From: Paracoccaceae bacterium
GTDB lineage: Bacteria; Pseudomonadota; Alphaproteobacteria; Rhodobacterales; Rhodobacteraceae
Length of the DNA stretch: 64,000 nt
Direction of reading: 5' to 3'
NCBI GenBank assembly: GCA_017510335.1
Contig: JAFWNM010000041.1
Coordinates: forward strand, 1-64,000
Below the pieces are notes generated by a model. The model saw only the letters and a list, made by a program, of their open reading frames with translations, had not been told where the DNA came from and ran no database searches. This document shows, in pieces, positions 16,322-25,565 of this stretch (the stretch's first letter is position 1; each line of letters begins with the position of its first letter). Both the position numbers and the translations under genes were made by a program.

Positions 16322-17044
16322 ATGCTGGACAATTTCTCTGAAGAACTTTCCTCTATCTGCGCCACAAACGATCCTGGCGCCGCAGATCGGGTTTGGGAGG
16401 TCACGGCGGCATTTTTTGCCCGGAACGGATTTGACAGGCTGATCCATATCGACACCGGCCCCGGACATTTTGCGCTGCAAACCACCCTGCCGGATGCCTG
16501 GGTCGCCCGATATAAAGAGCGTGGCTATGCCGCGATTGACCCGTTTCTGAGCCATTGTTGTGTCACCTTTCGCCCGATCAGCACGGGCATCGCCTATGCC
16601 GACCTGCATCAAGGGCTGTCGGTCGCGCAGATGACCCTGATCGACGAGGCGTCGAGTTTTGGCATCAATGCCGGGTTTTCCTCGACCATCCGGCTGAAGG
16701 GGGATCGGGGCATTGCGGGGTGGAACATCGGATCCTCGCTGTCGCGTCAGGAGGTGGACGCCCTGCGGCTGCATTCCGAAGACCGGCTTCGTCTTGCCGC
16801 GCAGCACGCGCATGAGGCGCTGGATCGGGCCCGGCGCCAAACCTCGGCGCGGCTTGCACCGCGCGAGGTCCAATGCCTGCGATTTCTTGCACAGGGCTAT
16901 CGCACCAAGGACATTGCGCGCGCGCTTGATCTCAGCTCTGCCGCGATAGAGCTCTATCTGCGTAACGCGCGCCGCAAGTTGGGGGCATTGACACGCGAAC
17001 AGGCCATCGCGATCGCGACAGCGCAGGGGATTATCGCCCCCTGA
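16322..17044 (+). CDS. LuxR-family regulator with autoinducer-binding domain
   Basis: A 240-residue transcription factor. Residues 15-160 form an acyl-homoserine-lactone-binding-type domain with WVARYKERGYAAIDPF, matching the conserved W, Y and DP positions; the further Trp usually found about 15 residues on is replaced by Tyr in STGIAYADL. Residues 175-238 are a LuxR/GerE helix-turn-helix (LAPREVQCLRFLAQGYRTKD). GGAGA lies six bases upstream of ATG 16322. No luxI-type synthase is in the window, so it is probably a solo regulator responding to another cell's signal or a different ligand. Target genes are unknown; the nearest are an IS66 remnant and a chemoreceptor. Confidence 0.88.
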   Translation: MLDNFSEELSSICATNDPGAADRVWEVTAAFFARNGFDRLIHIDTGPGHFALQTTLPDAWVARYKERGYAAIDPFLSHCCVTFRPISTGIAYADLHQGLSVAQMTLIDEASSFGINAGFSSTIRLKGDRGIAGWNIGSSLSRQEVDALRLHSEDRLRLAAQHAHEALDRARRQTSARLAPREVQCLRFLAQGYRTKDIARALDLSSAAIELYLRNARRKLGALTREQAIAIATAQGIIAP

Positions 17045-17114
17045 TCCGGCAACCCTGGCCAGGGCGATCGCAGCCTGCTTGGGTTTCTTGCGGCTCATGA
17101 TCTTCCACAGCCAG

Positions 17115-17405
17115 TCTTTGCCCCGCACCTCCTTTTCCACTGCGCAAAGCTTTGCAATCTGTTTGATCGCCTGTTGGGCAATGGGGGAGTCAGTGCGCTC
17201 GACCTCAGCGACGAATTTGCGGCGCACATGGACCATGCATGCCTGTTCGTCAGCCTTGCCCTTGCCGAACAAGCCGTTGAACCCGGCGAAGCCATCGGCA
17301 TGGACCGTGCCGGTATAGCCTGCAAGATGGTTGGCGGGGTGCTCGCCCTTTCGATCAATGCTGAACTGATACCAGGCGCAGGGGGGGCGATGCCCCGCAC
17401 GGCAG
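17115..17405 (-). pseudogene. IS66-family transposase fragment
   Basis: The minus strand encodes WYQFSIDRKGEHPANHLAGY, then ADGFAGFNGLFGKGKADEQ and MVHVRRKFVAEVERTDSP, a core stretch of the IS66 TnpC transposase. After about KEVRGK the match stops, and the frame runs antisense into luxR. The N-terminal half, the other IS66 genes and the element ends are missing. The remnant begins about 70 bases after the luxR stop. Confidence 0.75.
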
Positions 17406-17578
17406 GCGCAATATTCTTGGGTTTCAATCTTCCTTGTGTGGCGATTTCTGCCTGTTGACAGCCGCTGTGATCAGACTGGCATCCTCGGCAAATCTCTGGC
17501 TGTCCGACCTTCCCCTGCGCACAAGTTCAATTTGGGCGCAGGGTTGTGTCCCACGCAGTGGCGTCAGCCCGCAATGGC

Positions 17579-19510
17579 TCAAAACTCCATCAGGCGGGGA
17601 TTGGTGCCACCGCCTGCGGCGCGCTTGCGCATTGGTATGGATGAGCTTTCAAACTGCTGCCGGGGTGCATTCCGAAGGTTCGTCCCAAGGGTTGCGCTGC
17701 GTCCTGTCAACTTGAATTTCTCAAGTTCTGTCATCAGCTCTGAAGCTTGGTGTTGAAGCGACATCGCGGCTGCGTTGCTCTCCTCGGCGACAGCGGCGTT
17801 TTGCTGGGTGACCTGATCGAGTTGGTTCACCCCGCTGTTGATTTCGCCCAGCGCGCTTGCCTGATCAACGGCGGCAACCACGATCATGTTGACCTGATCC
17901 GAAACTTCATGGGCCTTTTGCAGAATTTGCTCGAGGCTTTGGCCTGTGCGCGAGACAAGCGATGAGCCGGTTTCAACATGATGCGATGATTCCACGATCA
18001 GGGATTTGATTTCGCGGGCGGAATCAGAAGCGCGCTGTGCCAGGCCGCGCACTTCGGAGGCGACAACCGCGAAGCCGCGCCCGGCTTCACCTGTGCGCGC
18101 GGCTTCGACCCCGGCATTCAGAGCAAGAAGGTTGGTCTGAAAGGCAATATCGTCGATAACAGCGATGATGCGGGTGATCTGATCAGCGGATTTTTCGATT
18201 TGCTGCATCGCCGCAATGGCATCTGCCACGATCTGGCGACCTTCTTCGGCGATGGTGCGGTTATCCTGCGAGGCGGTCGCTGCATTTTTTGCCACACCCG
18301 CACTGGATCGAACGGATTCGGTAAGTTCATTGAGCGCTGCGGCCGATTGCTCGAGTGTTGCAGCCTGAGTTTCGGCACGCGAAGCCAGATCGCTGGCGGC
18401 AGATGTGATTTCCCCTGAACCATTGCTGACCTGTTCGGCGACGTTGGTAATGCTCTGCATGGTTTCGGAAAACTTGTCGCTGACCCCGTTGAAGGCCTGA
18501 CGGAGTGCATCATATTCGGTCGGGAACGGGTCATGCGTCGGGTTGGTGATCTGTGCCGAGAGATCCCCTTCGGATAGTTGCTGCAACGCCCTGGACATAT
18601 CGTCGACCACGCGTTGTTGCACACGCATTTGTTTGGCCTGTTCGGCATTGCGGGCCTGATCCTGCGCTTCCGAAGCTGCGCGTGCGCGGGCCGCAGCGGC
18701 CAGTTGGTCGCGGAAGCTTTCCAGATTGCGGGCGATTGCCCCGATTTCATCGCGCAGCCCCGTCGCGGGCACCTGCGTTTGATGTTGCCCTGAGGCGATG
18801 GCCTGCATGGCGGCATTGACGGCCCCAAGCGGGCGCAGGGCGCTGCGTGTAACGAAAACCACAATCAACGCGGCGAGGGCAAGGGCGAGAGCCGCGAGCA
18901 TGAGCACGTTGATCAGCTCGGCATGAAGAAGCGCGTTGATAGTATCAATCTGCACCCCAGCATAAAGCACCCCATTGAGTGCCCCGCCCGCGTCATAGAC
19001 CGGCACATAAATCGTGAGGTAATTCGTGCCGAGGATCAATGCTTCACCGGCATATGTTTCGCCGCGCATGATCGCCTGATGGACTATGCCAGCAGCCCCC
19101 AGCACCGTGCCCACGGCGCGCGTGCCATCAGGGCGCACGATATTCGTGGTCAGACGCACAAATTCGCCCTGCGCAGCGTCATAGCGGAAAATCGTGTTGG
19201 TCTGGCCTGATTGCACGCCCACCTGATCAACCAGATCGTGGCTTTCGAAATCGGGGATTTCTGTCCAGCGCACGTTGACCAAGAAACCGTCGGCGTCGAT
19301 CTGATAGGAGAAATTGTCGAAGGCGAGCGCCAGATCATTGGCCTGAATGCGCAATGTCATCCGCTGCAATTCCTGCGCGTTTGTTATCAGCATCTCGCGT
19401 TTTGAATGGTTCGTAACCACGATAATCGTAACAGCGAGAAATCCCAACATAGAAAGCGCGGCGATGCTTACTTTCTGGGTCAAGGAAAGCCGCTCAAGGA
19501 GTCTGGTCAT
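17579..19510 (-). CDS. Methyl-accepting chemotaxis protein
   Basis: A 643-residue chemoreceptor. A first membrane segment (about 15-33) is followed by a periplasmic Cache-like sensor (about 35-190, with [20 protein letters not shown]), a second membrane segment (about 195-220), one or two HAMP segments (to about 340), and a cytoplasmic signalling domain with the invariant hairpin [20 protein letters not shown] at about 510-530. It senses a small extracellular ligand and controls CheA. The C-terminal tail ends RLMEF, only loosely like a CheR-tethering pentapeptide. ATG 19510 was chosen because upstream codons add a proline- and arginine-rich stretch. No che genes are nearby. Confidence 0.93.
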   Translation of the reverse strand: MTRLLERLSLTQKVSIAALSMLGFLAVTIIVVTNHSKREMLITNAQELQRMTLRIQANDLALAFDNFSYQIDADGFLVNVRWTEIPDFESHDLVDQVGVQSGQTNTIFRYDAAQGEFVRLTTNIVRPDGTRAVGTVLGAAGIVHQAIMRGETYAGEALILGTNYLTIYVPVYDAGGALNGVLYAGVQIDTINALLHAELINVLMLAALALALAALIVVFVTRSALRPLGAVNAAMQAIASGQHQTQVPATGLRDEIGAIARNLESFRDQLAAAARARAASEAQDQARNAEQAKQMRVQQRVVDDMSRALQQLSEGDLSAQITNPTHDPFPTEYDALRQAFNGVSDKFSETMQSITNVAEQVSNGSGEITSAASDLASRAETQAATLEQSAAALNELTESVRSSAGVAKNAATASQDNRTIAEEGRQIVADAIAAMQQIEKSADQITRIIAVIDDIAFQTNLLALNAGVEAARTGEAGRGFAVVASEVRGLAQRASDSAREIKSLIVESSHHVETGSSLVSRTGQSLEQILQKAHEVSDQVNMIVVAAVDQASALGEINSGVNQLDQVTQQNAAVAEESNAAAMSLQHQASELMTELEKFKLTGRSATLGTNLRNAPRQQFESSSIPMRKRAAGGGTNPRLMEF

Positions 19511-20124
19511 AATACTTGTGCCCTGCTGATTGATTCGCCCCGATGTTAGCGCAAAAGGTTTAATCCTCTGTTTCACGCGCGGGCGGGCGTCTGGGGTCAA
19601 ACCTGTCCGGCCCCGTGGGTGGGCTAGCACTTAGCGCCATTCCCCCGCCCAGGCCCGCGCGGGGGGCACACGCATCGGGGCGGCCGGGCGCAGTGCGGGA
19701 TGCATGACAATCTGCCCGGGTGGAAAGAAAAGCCGTGATCTTGCCGGTTTGGTGCGCATCTGTGTAGGCTTTGCGCCGGCTTGGGGACATGAATGTGGGA
19801 AACCGGATACCGGTGATGGCGAGATCCGCGGGCACGATAAAAGTGACGGCGCGCTTGGTTTTGTGCCGCTTTGCGCAAAGCCCGTGCGTCCCCCCCGCGT
19901 CGTTCAGCAAACCAAACATTCTGAACTTGACGGTCGATCGGCCCGACATGAGGAACCTGCACCGTCCCAGAAGCGACGGACCAGAATCGAAAAAGCGCTC
20001 GGTTGGGGGGCTTCCTTCTTGGCGCATCACCGTCCCTTTTGCTTGTCAATGGCTCGACAAGCTGATTTTCTGAACATCCAGTCAAGGCGGAACAGCCGCA
20101 ACGATCCAAAGAGGGGGAGAAAAA
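19511..20124. other. Intergenic region with overlapping meaningless frames
   Basis: About 610 bases between the chemoreceptor and the TAXI gene. Several frames on both strands stay open, but none has convincing protein character. On the minus strand a short ADLAITGIRF segment near 19800-19830 resembles the C-terminus of the CIA30 protein encoded at 23362-23880, and the DNA there is 27 of 30 bases identical to 23369-23398, so a fragment of a second copy may lie here. Confidence 0.45.
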
Positions 20125-21093
20125 ATGTTTGTCACTAGAGTTGCAAAAACCATAGGCGCAAGTGCTCTTGCGCTGGGCGCGGGTTTGGCGTTGGCGTCAA
20201 TGGCATCCGCCGAAACACGGGTTACGCTGAAGTCGGCGTCATCGACCAGCTCTTACTACGTGATGATGGTGCAACTCGGGGAAATGCTGCAAGCGCAATC
20301 TGACGGCGCGATCCAGCCCACAGTCGAGGAAAGCCAAGGCTCGGTGCAGAACGTGGCAGAAGCAGGTCGGCGGCCGGGTGCCTTCCTGTTCACGACCCCC
20401 CCAAACCTGATTGCAGATGCAATAGCAGGTGAAGCCCCTTTCGAGCGTGGGAATTATGACAATATCCGCACGCTGTTCCCCATGCCTTTCATTACGATCC
20501 ATCTGGTGGTGCGTGCAGATAGCGATATCCACACTGTCGCGGATCTGGCGGGGCGCAGCTTCATTTCCGGTGGGACCGGGACATTCTGCCAGCGTCAGGT
20601 GGCTTCCATTTTTGAAACGCTGGGGATTGCCGACAGCGTGAACGCGCCAGACATGGAGCTGTCGGGCGCGCCGGGGGCGTTGCGCAACAATCAGGTCGAT
20701 GGCTACGCGACCTGTTCAGCCCATCCGACACCGCAAGTGCAGGAACTGGCAGCCACGCTGCCGGTGCGTATCCTGTCCTTTACTGAGGACGAGCGCGCAG
20801 CAATTATCGAGGCCAACCCCGGCGCGGGGGCTGTCACTGTTGCGGCCAATACTTACGCAGGCATCGACGAGGAAATCGCGACCATGGCCGTGCCGGTGGG
20901 CGCCTATGCCACCAATATGGATGACGACACGGCGTTGGCCATCGTGTCGGCCTTCTGGGAGCAGCGCGCCGATATGGCAGATACCAACCCATGGTGGGCA
21001 GGCGTGACGCCTGATCTGGTCCCGCAGCTAGGCGCGCCGCTGCATGAGGGCGTTGTCGCGTTTTATGAGTCCCAAGGCGTTGAAATGCCCTGA
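20125..21093 (+). CDS. TAXI-family TRAP transporter substrate-binding protein
   Basis: A 322-residue periplasmic binding protein with a signal peptide ending about residue 29 (LASMASAETRV). The start TRVTLKSASSTSSYYVMMVQ, the AGRRPGAFLFTTPPN stretch, and DLAGRSFISGGTGTFCQRQV follow the TAXI (TRAP-associated extracytoplasmic immunogenic) pattern. A GGGGGAG site stands directly before ATG 20125. It delivers an unknown solute, probably an organic acid, to the fused permease encoded 123 bases downstream. A perfect hairpin lies between the two genes. Confidence 0.9.
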   Translation: MFVTRVAKTIGASALALGAGLALASMASAETRVTLKSASSTSSYYVMMVQLGEMLQAQSDGAIQPTVEESQGSVQNVAEAGRRPGAFLFTTPPNLIADAIAGEAPFERGNYDNIRTLFPMPFITIHLVVRADSDIHTVADLAGRSFISGGTGTFCQRQVASIFETLGIADSVNAPDMELSGAPGALRNNQVDGYATCSAHPTPQVQELAATLPVRILSFTEDERAAIIEANPGAGAVTVAANTYAGIDEEIATMAVPVGAYATNMDDDTALAIVSAFWEQRADMADTNPWWAGVTPDLVPQLGAPLHEGVVAFYESQGVEMP

Positions 21094-21125
21094 CTGGGTT
21101 ACGACAGGGCGGGTTCGCAAGATGG

Positions 21126-21157
21126 ACGCGCGCGCAACGCCGATGCTGCGCGCGCGT
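21126..21157 (+). terminator. Intercistronic hairpin between TAXI gene and TRAP permease
   Basis: ACGCGCGCGCA (21126-21136) and TGCGCGCGCGT (21147-21157) form a perfect 11-bp stem with a 10-base loop. No U-run follows. It probably lowers permease expression relative to the binding protein or protects the upstream message. Confidence 0.75.
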
Positions 21158-21216
21158 GTTGGCCAACCTGATCCGCCCTGCGCCTTGCCACACAGACCCC
21201 TGAAACCGAGGCCCCG

Positions 21217-23043
21217 ATGACCCGTCCCGAATTTCTCGAAACCTGGCTGACAGTGGAGGTCGACGGCAAACGCTTCGGTGCGGTCGCGATTGCGCTGGCG
21301 ATTGCGTTGGTAAGTTTCCATATGTGGAACGCTTTCGCGGGCCTGATCCCTAATCTGATCACCCGCCCCGCGCATTTGGCACTGGCGCTGCCCTGGATAT
21401 TCGTCATTGGCGCGGCAGCCCAAGGCGGGCGCGTGTCCTATTGGGCAGGATGGGCATTCCTTGCTGTCGGGCTGACGATCTGTGGGTTGATCATGCTCAA
21501 CCGGCGCGATCTTATCCAGCAATTCGGCGCGCTTGACGGGCCGTTGCAGATCGCCCTTGCCTGCGCGCTGATCGTTGTGGTGCTGGAAATGGCACGTCGC
21601 GCGATCAAGATCGTGTTGCCAGCGGTCGCCGCGATTGTGCTCGCCTATGCGTTTCTTGGCCCGTTCATCCCCGGCAGGTTCGGGCACGCAGGTATGCCGG
21701 TGGATTACCTGCTGGGCACGCTCACCATAACCGAGGGCGGGCTGTGGGGCACATTGACCGGCACGTCGGTCGATACAATCGCGATGTTTGTGATTTTGGG
21801 GGGCTTCATATCGGCAGGTCAGGCCGGGACCGGGTTCATGGCCTTCGCCACCCAGATTGCAGGCCGCGCGCGGGCAGGGGCAGCCAAGGTGGCGATCCTG
21901 TCCTCGGCTTTCTATGGCTCAATTTCCGGGGTGGCCGCAGCGAATACAGCATCCACCGGGATGATCACCATCCCGACCATGAAACGTCTTGGCTATCCGC
22001 CACAACTCGCCGCCGCGACCGAGGCCGTTGCCTCGACTGGCGGGCAGATCCTGCCGCCGGTGATGGGCGCAGGTATCTTCGTGATGGCCGAGCTGGTGCG
22101 CGTGCCCTATACCGAAATCATGGTCGCGGCCCTTTTGCCTGCGATCCTGTTCTTTCTCGCGGCATGGTTCGGCGTGCATGTCTACGCCCTGCGCAGCAAT
22201 CTGGCCGCCCTGCCGAAAGAGCTGTTGCCCGGCTGGGCCGCAGTGGCGCGGTCAGTGCCGTTCTTCATGTTGCCCTTTTCCATCCTCGTTGGCACGCTGG
22301 TGTTCACCAGTTTCACACTTGCTTATGCGGCTGTTTTCGCAACCATCGTGACCTGGTTGACGCTGGTTTTCGAGCCGGATGGCAGTCTGTCGCTGCAAGG
22401 CTGGTATCGCCGCACGCTGGTCGCCTTGGTTACGGCTGCGCAGCAGGTGGCGGTCATTGCAGCCGTCATCGTTTGCGCCGGAATCGTGGTGGGCGTCTTC
22501 AACATGACCGGGCTGGGCGTCAAGCTGACCTCGGTGATCTTGTCAGCGTCGGACGGCCGGTTATGGATTGCGCTTTTGCTGACGGCGCTGGCCGCGCTGA
22601 TCCTGGGCATGGAACTGCCTACGACCGCCGCCTATGTCATCTGCGCGGCAGTGGCGGCGCCTGCATTGGTCGGGATGGGGTTGCCAGAGCTGCAGGCGCA
22701 TCTCTTCGTCTTCTGGTATGCGCTGCTTTGCACGATCACACCGCCAGTTTGCGGCAATGTCTATATCGCTGCCGCGATTGCGAAAACGCCGTGGTTGCCA
22801 GTCGCAGGGAATGCGATGCGCCTTGGGGTCGGGTTGTTCATTATCCCGTTGGGATTCGTGGCCAATCCCGCCATACTAGAGCTTGCAACGGCACCCGCGG
22901 CCGCGCTTGTCGTGATGGCGCAGATCGCGCTGGGATTGTGGCTGATAAGTTTCGCTGTGATCGGTGCCGCGCGCCAGCCGCTTCTGGAATGGATGCGTTT
23001 GCCTGCGCTGCCTGCGGGTCTGGGCGTTATTTTCCTGCTCTGA
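21217..23043 (+). CDS. TRAP transporter fused permease (small plus large subunits)
   Basis: A 608-residue inner-membrane protein with about 16 hydrophobic segments. The N-terminal quarter corresponds to the small DctQ-like subunit and the rest to the DctM-like subunit. The TAXI-type permease signatures SSAFYGSISGVAAANTASTG, ATEAVASTGGQILPPVMGAG and ILGMELPTTAAYV are present. It uses an ion gradient to import the solute captured by the TAXI protein upstream. GAGG stands five bases before ATG 21217. It looks intact. The cargo is unknown, since no catabolic gene is adjacent. Confidence 0.93.
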   Translation: MTRPEFLETWLTVEVDGKRFGAVAIALAIALVSFHMWNAFAGLIPNLITRPAHLALALPWIFVIGAAAQGGRVSYWAGWAFLAVGLTICGLIMLNRRDLIQQFGALDGPLQIALACALIVVVLEMARRAIKIVLPAVAAIVLAYAFLGPFIPGRFGHAGMPVDYLLGTLTITEGGLWGTLTGTSVDTIAMFVILGGFISAGQAGTGFMAFATQIAGRARAGAAKVAILSSAFYGSISGVAAANTASTGMITIPTMKRLGYPPQLAAATEAVASTGGQILPPVMGAGIFVMAELVRVPYTEIMVAALLPAILFFLAAWFGVHVYALRSNLAALPKELLPGWAAVARSVPFFMLPFSILVGTLVFTSFTLAYAAVFATIVTWLTLVFEPDGSLSLQGWYRRTLVALVTAAQQVAVIAAVIVCAGIVVGVFNMTGLGVKLTSVILSASDGRLWIALLLTALAALILGMELPTTAAYVICAAVAAPALVGMGLPELQAHLFVFWYALLCTITPPVCGNVYIAAAIAKTPWLPVAGNAMRLGVGLFIIPLGFVANPAILELATAPAAALVVMAQIALGLWLISFAVIGAARQPLLEWMRLPALPAGLGVIFLL

Positions 23044-23361
23044 GCTATCAAGCAGTGGCAGCTTTGCCGCCAACTGAAGCGTCAGATCAGCCTTGAACGA
23101 CCATTGGCGCTATATACCTCAATGCGGCGCGCTCAATTCCACGACGTCGCGGGGCTTCAGATAGACCGGCGCGCTAGCCCCGGGTTTGGTGTGCTACAGC
23201 GCCATCAGGATGATCTTGCCGGGTCAGTCTTGAATGCAGATTAGCAGGCCAAGGCTGCGCGATGCAGGCCTTTCTTGGGGTGGGGTATTCCCGCCCCATT
23301 CGGGCGGCCTGTCACTGGCCGGGGCGATCCGGCTCCCGCGAGGCTCAGCCTGATATGCTTA
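23044..23361. other. Intergenic region between TRAP permease and CIA30 gene
   Basis: About 320 bases at the junction of two convergent genes. A short minus-strand frame near 23115-23190 gives PVYLKPRDVVELSAPH before a stop, which might be a gene fragment but is too short to assign. GC-rich runs near 23275-23335 could fold, but no clear terminator was identified. Confidence 0.4.
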
Positions 23362-23880
23362 TCAGAAAAACCGGATCCCGGCGATGGCGATATCCGCGTC
23401 AAACGCCCGACCGATGGCCACGATGCCGATCCGGCGCAACTGTGACAGGTCAAGCGCAGTTTCGATCCTGTGCGCGGTGAAATCGGTGAAGGGAAGCCGG
23501 ATGCGGTGCCAATCTGGTGTCGCCCGGAAGCTCGCGCGGTAGGATTGCCATGGCCGCGTCACATCGCGTGTGCGCAGGTGAAGATTGTAGTCCTCATCAT
23601 TGCCGGTAACGTCCATCTCGATCCCGGCCCAAGCCCGCGCATCGACCGTGCCGCCGCGCGGATCAAGGTCGAGGGCGATCTGGATGAACCCGCCGTTATT
23701 TTCCAAACTGACCTCTCCCTGCATGCGCAGGGCAGGGCGGTCACGGACCACCTCTCGGGTCATCACCCCGCGAGAGACACCGCCCATGACGCGGTCCGAC
23801 ACCAACTCCCAAACGGCCCCGTTCGCCGCGCGCGGATGAGGCGCGGAAAGGTCATCGATCACGGTGTCAGGGGATGTCAT
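23362..23880 (-). CDS. CIA30-family protein
   Basis: A 172-residue protein matching the CIA30 (complex I intermediate-associated protein 30) beta-sandwich: VWELVSDRVMGGVSRG (about 23-38), GEVSLENNGGFIQIALDL (about 55-72), and RPWQSYRASFRATPDWH (about 108-124). In mitochondria CIA30 assists complex I assembly; in bacteria the role of stand-alone copies is unclear, and a carbohydrate-binding-like fold has been noted. There is no signal peptide. It is convergent with the TRAP permease. The final codons (ADIAIAGIRFF) have a near-identical DNA copy at 19801-19830. Confidence 0.85.
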   Translation of the reverse strand: MTSPDTVIDDLSAPHPRAANGAVWELVSDRVMGGVSRGVMTREVVRDRPALRMQGEVSLENNGGFIQIALDLDPRGGTVDARAWAGIEMDVTGNDEDYNLHLRTRDVTRPWQSYRASFRATPDWHRIRLPFTDFTAHRIETALDLSQLRRIGIVAIGRAFDADIAIAGIRFF

Positions 23881-24368
23881 GGCGGGGCTGTCCTTCGGTG
23901 TTGTGGCAGTCAGTGTGTCAGGAGGGTATGCGATGGGGAAGATGTAGCCCGATCACGCGCGTATGACATTCTGAAAGCGCGTCACAGCTGGTGACGCGCG
24001 CCGCTGTGATCCGGTAGTGCAATGAAGAAGGGGGAATTTCAGGGTCGTCATGCGCAGATGGTCCGGTGCGTCCGGCGTGGTTCGGGGGCTTTCCGAGCGA
24101 TTAAAAGGGGGATGTCCTGAGGTGATAAATGTCTGCCCAGATGACCAGCGGGCTTTCCACGGCCGGTTTGGTTCCCGGTTCAGCGTCGCCGAAGCTGACG
24201 TTCGTGCATTGCGCAGCATCATGACTGCGTTGTGTCGGCGATGGGCGACGAAGCTGTCGTCCGACCTTATGAGGCGAATCTCCGCTTGGCCATATTCAAG
24301 CTGAGGAAGGAGATCATATTTGGACTATCGAGAGTTGTGTCGGCAGCGATTGCATAATCAGCTGATAC
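23881..24368. other. Intergenic region without recognisable gene
   Basis: About 490 bases. Short frames exist on both strands (for example 24050-24304 plus) but show no family resemblance, good ribosome site or membrane or export signal. Given the transposase fragments that follow, this may be decayed mobile DNA. Confidence 0.45.
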
Positions 24369-24635
24369 TCATCTTGTGTCGCCGTAGGGGAAGAGCTTGG
24401 TAAGGCCCGCACAAATCACACCAAAGCCGGTCAAGGCACTTGCTGTCAAAAGGCGTCCATACCTCTGTTCTGCAAAGTGCAAATACCACCCTAAACTGCG
24501 CTTGCCGTCGCTCGATAGAACAGGTTCTGGGGCACCGAAGATCAGGATGTATAATCCGGAAAACAGGCCTGTAGCCAAGAAAACCACCACCCAAAATTTT
24601 GCTTCGAAAGGCGTGAACTTCTGAAAAGAAAACAT
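24369..24635 (-). CDS. Small two-span membrane protein of unknown function
   Basis: An 88-residue protein with two hydrophobic segments, about 14-33 (FWVVVFLATGLFSGLYILIF) and about 62-78 (LLTASALTGFGVICAGL). The connecting loop is polar and contains LGWYLHFAEQRYG. A weak GGGA lies eight bases before ATG 24635. I do not recognise the family. It stands alone among insertion-sequence fragments. The clear separation of membrane and loop segments supports a real gene rather than a chance frame. Confidence 0.6.
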   Translation of the reverse strand: MFSFQKFTPFEAKFWVVVFLATGLFSGLYILIFGAPEPVLSSDGKRSLGWYLHFAEQRYGRLLTASALTGFGVICAGLTKLFPYGDTR

Positions 24636-24879
24636 GAAATCTGTTCCCTAGTCTAACGTAAAACCTCGTTGGACCCGACCGCCCTGCCATTGGTTTATTA
24701 ATCATCTGGTGTTTGTCAAACAAGTTGTCCGCCGAACTCATACAGCGTCTCTGATTGCAGGGGCGCTGATTTCGGTTTCGGGGTTGAGCCAAGACGGTCC
24801 AGCGGGTTGCCAGTTGCGGGTTTTACCTGACCAGCGTTCTGGGTTTTGCGCCCGTGCATTTGCCTAGAGACTGGCACGA

Positions 24880-25115
24880 TTGGCCAGCGTTGCACGGTTT
24901 CAGGACCGAAAGACCCCTGATGGTCATGCGAGCGCGGTCCGCAACGGCCACCACCCGGAACGGGCAGTGCAGACTGGCATCGGTCCTGTCACGGTGACGG
25001 TGCCCAAGGTGCGCTCGAAAACCGGCAAACCCATCACCTTCCATTCCGCGCTGGTCCCGCCCTATGTGCGCAAGGCAAAGTCACTGGAGGCAGCGCTGCC
25101 TTGGCTGTATCTCAA
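24880..25115 (+). pseudogene. IS256-family (Mutator-type) transposase fragment
   Basis: The plus frame encodes RNGHHPERAVQTGIGPVTVT, VPKVRSKTGKP and SALVPPYVRKAKSLEAALPW followed by LYLNGV, a well conserved N-terminal block of IS256/Mutator transposases. After about 25115 the similarity ends abruptly and the DNA instead encodes, on the other strand, a helicase-like fragment. The catalytic domain is missing, so this is a truncated relic. Confidence 0.8.
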
Positions 25116-25119
25116 CGGC

Positions 25120-25299
25120 GTCGAAGGCGCGGCGGGCGTCGCTGTCGGGGTCTCTCAGCAGGGCGGTCAGGCGCGTGATATGGTTCTTGGCGATTTCGAC
25201 GATGGAGGCGGACCAATCCACCCAATAGTTGCGGGTGCCGCATTTCTTGACAATGCTGGCCATGATGGCGCGGGAGAATTCGTCGACAGAGAAGGTCAT
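25120..25299 (-). pseudogene. Fragment resembling a large helicase/restriction-type protein
   Basis: The minus strand encodes MTFSVDEFSRAIMASIVKKC, then GTRNYWVDWSASIVEIAKNH and ITRLTALLRDPDSDARRAFD. This resembles a segment of very large predicted helicases of the COG4889 type, often found in defence islands or on plasmids; this is recalled, not searched. About 60 codons remain, and the frame runs antisense into the IS256 fragment at its end. It marks a recombination joint between two mobile or defence-related pieces. Confidence 0.45.
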
Positions 25300-25565
25300 C
25301 GCGGTCTGGGCACCGCACTCGGCCCTGATCTGCCCAGTTCACGCTGTTTGCGTGGCCGCTGACGCTGCCCGTGGCTGAAAATGCTTTCCCAACTGGCAGC
25401 TGCAGGCGATCTTGACGCCTGCTTGCACGCCACTTGATGAATATTTGCCAAAGACAAATTCTTGACTTGAAGGCGAAGCTCCTAGATTTGCGTATCTGGA
25501 ACGGCAAATAGCATGCTGAGCGGTGCAAACCTGACTCCGGCATCATACTCGGAATGGAGACCTTG

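Noticed and set aside
19560-20138. Overlapping open frames on both strands before the TAXI gene
   Set aside because: No consistent protein character; only a short CIA30-like tail is recognisable.
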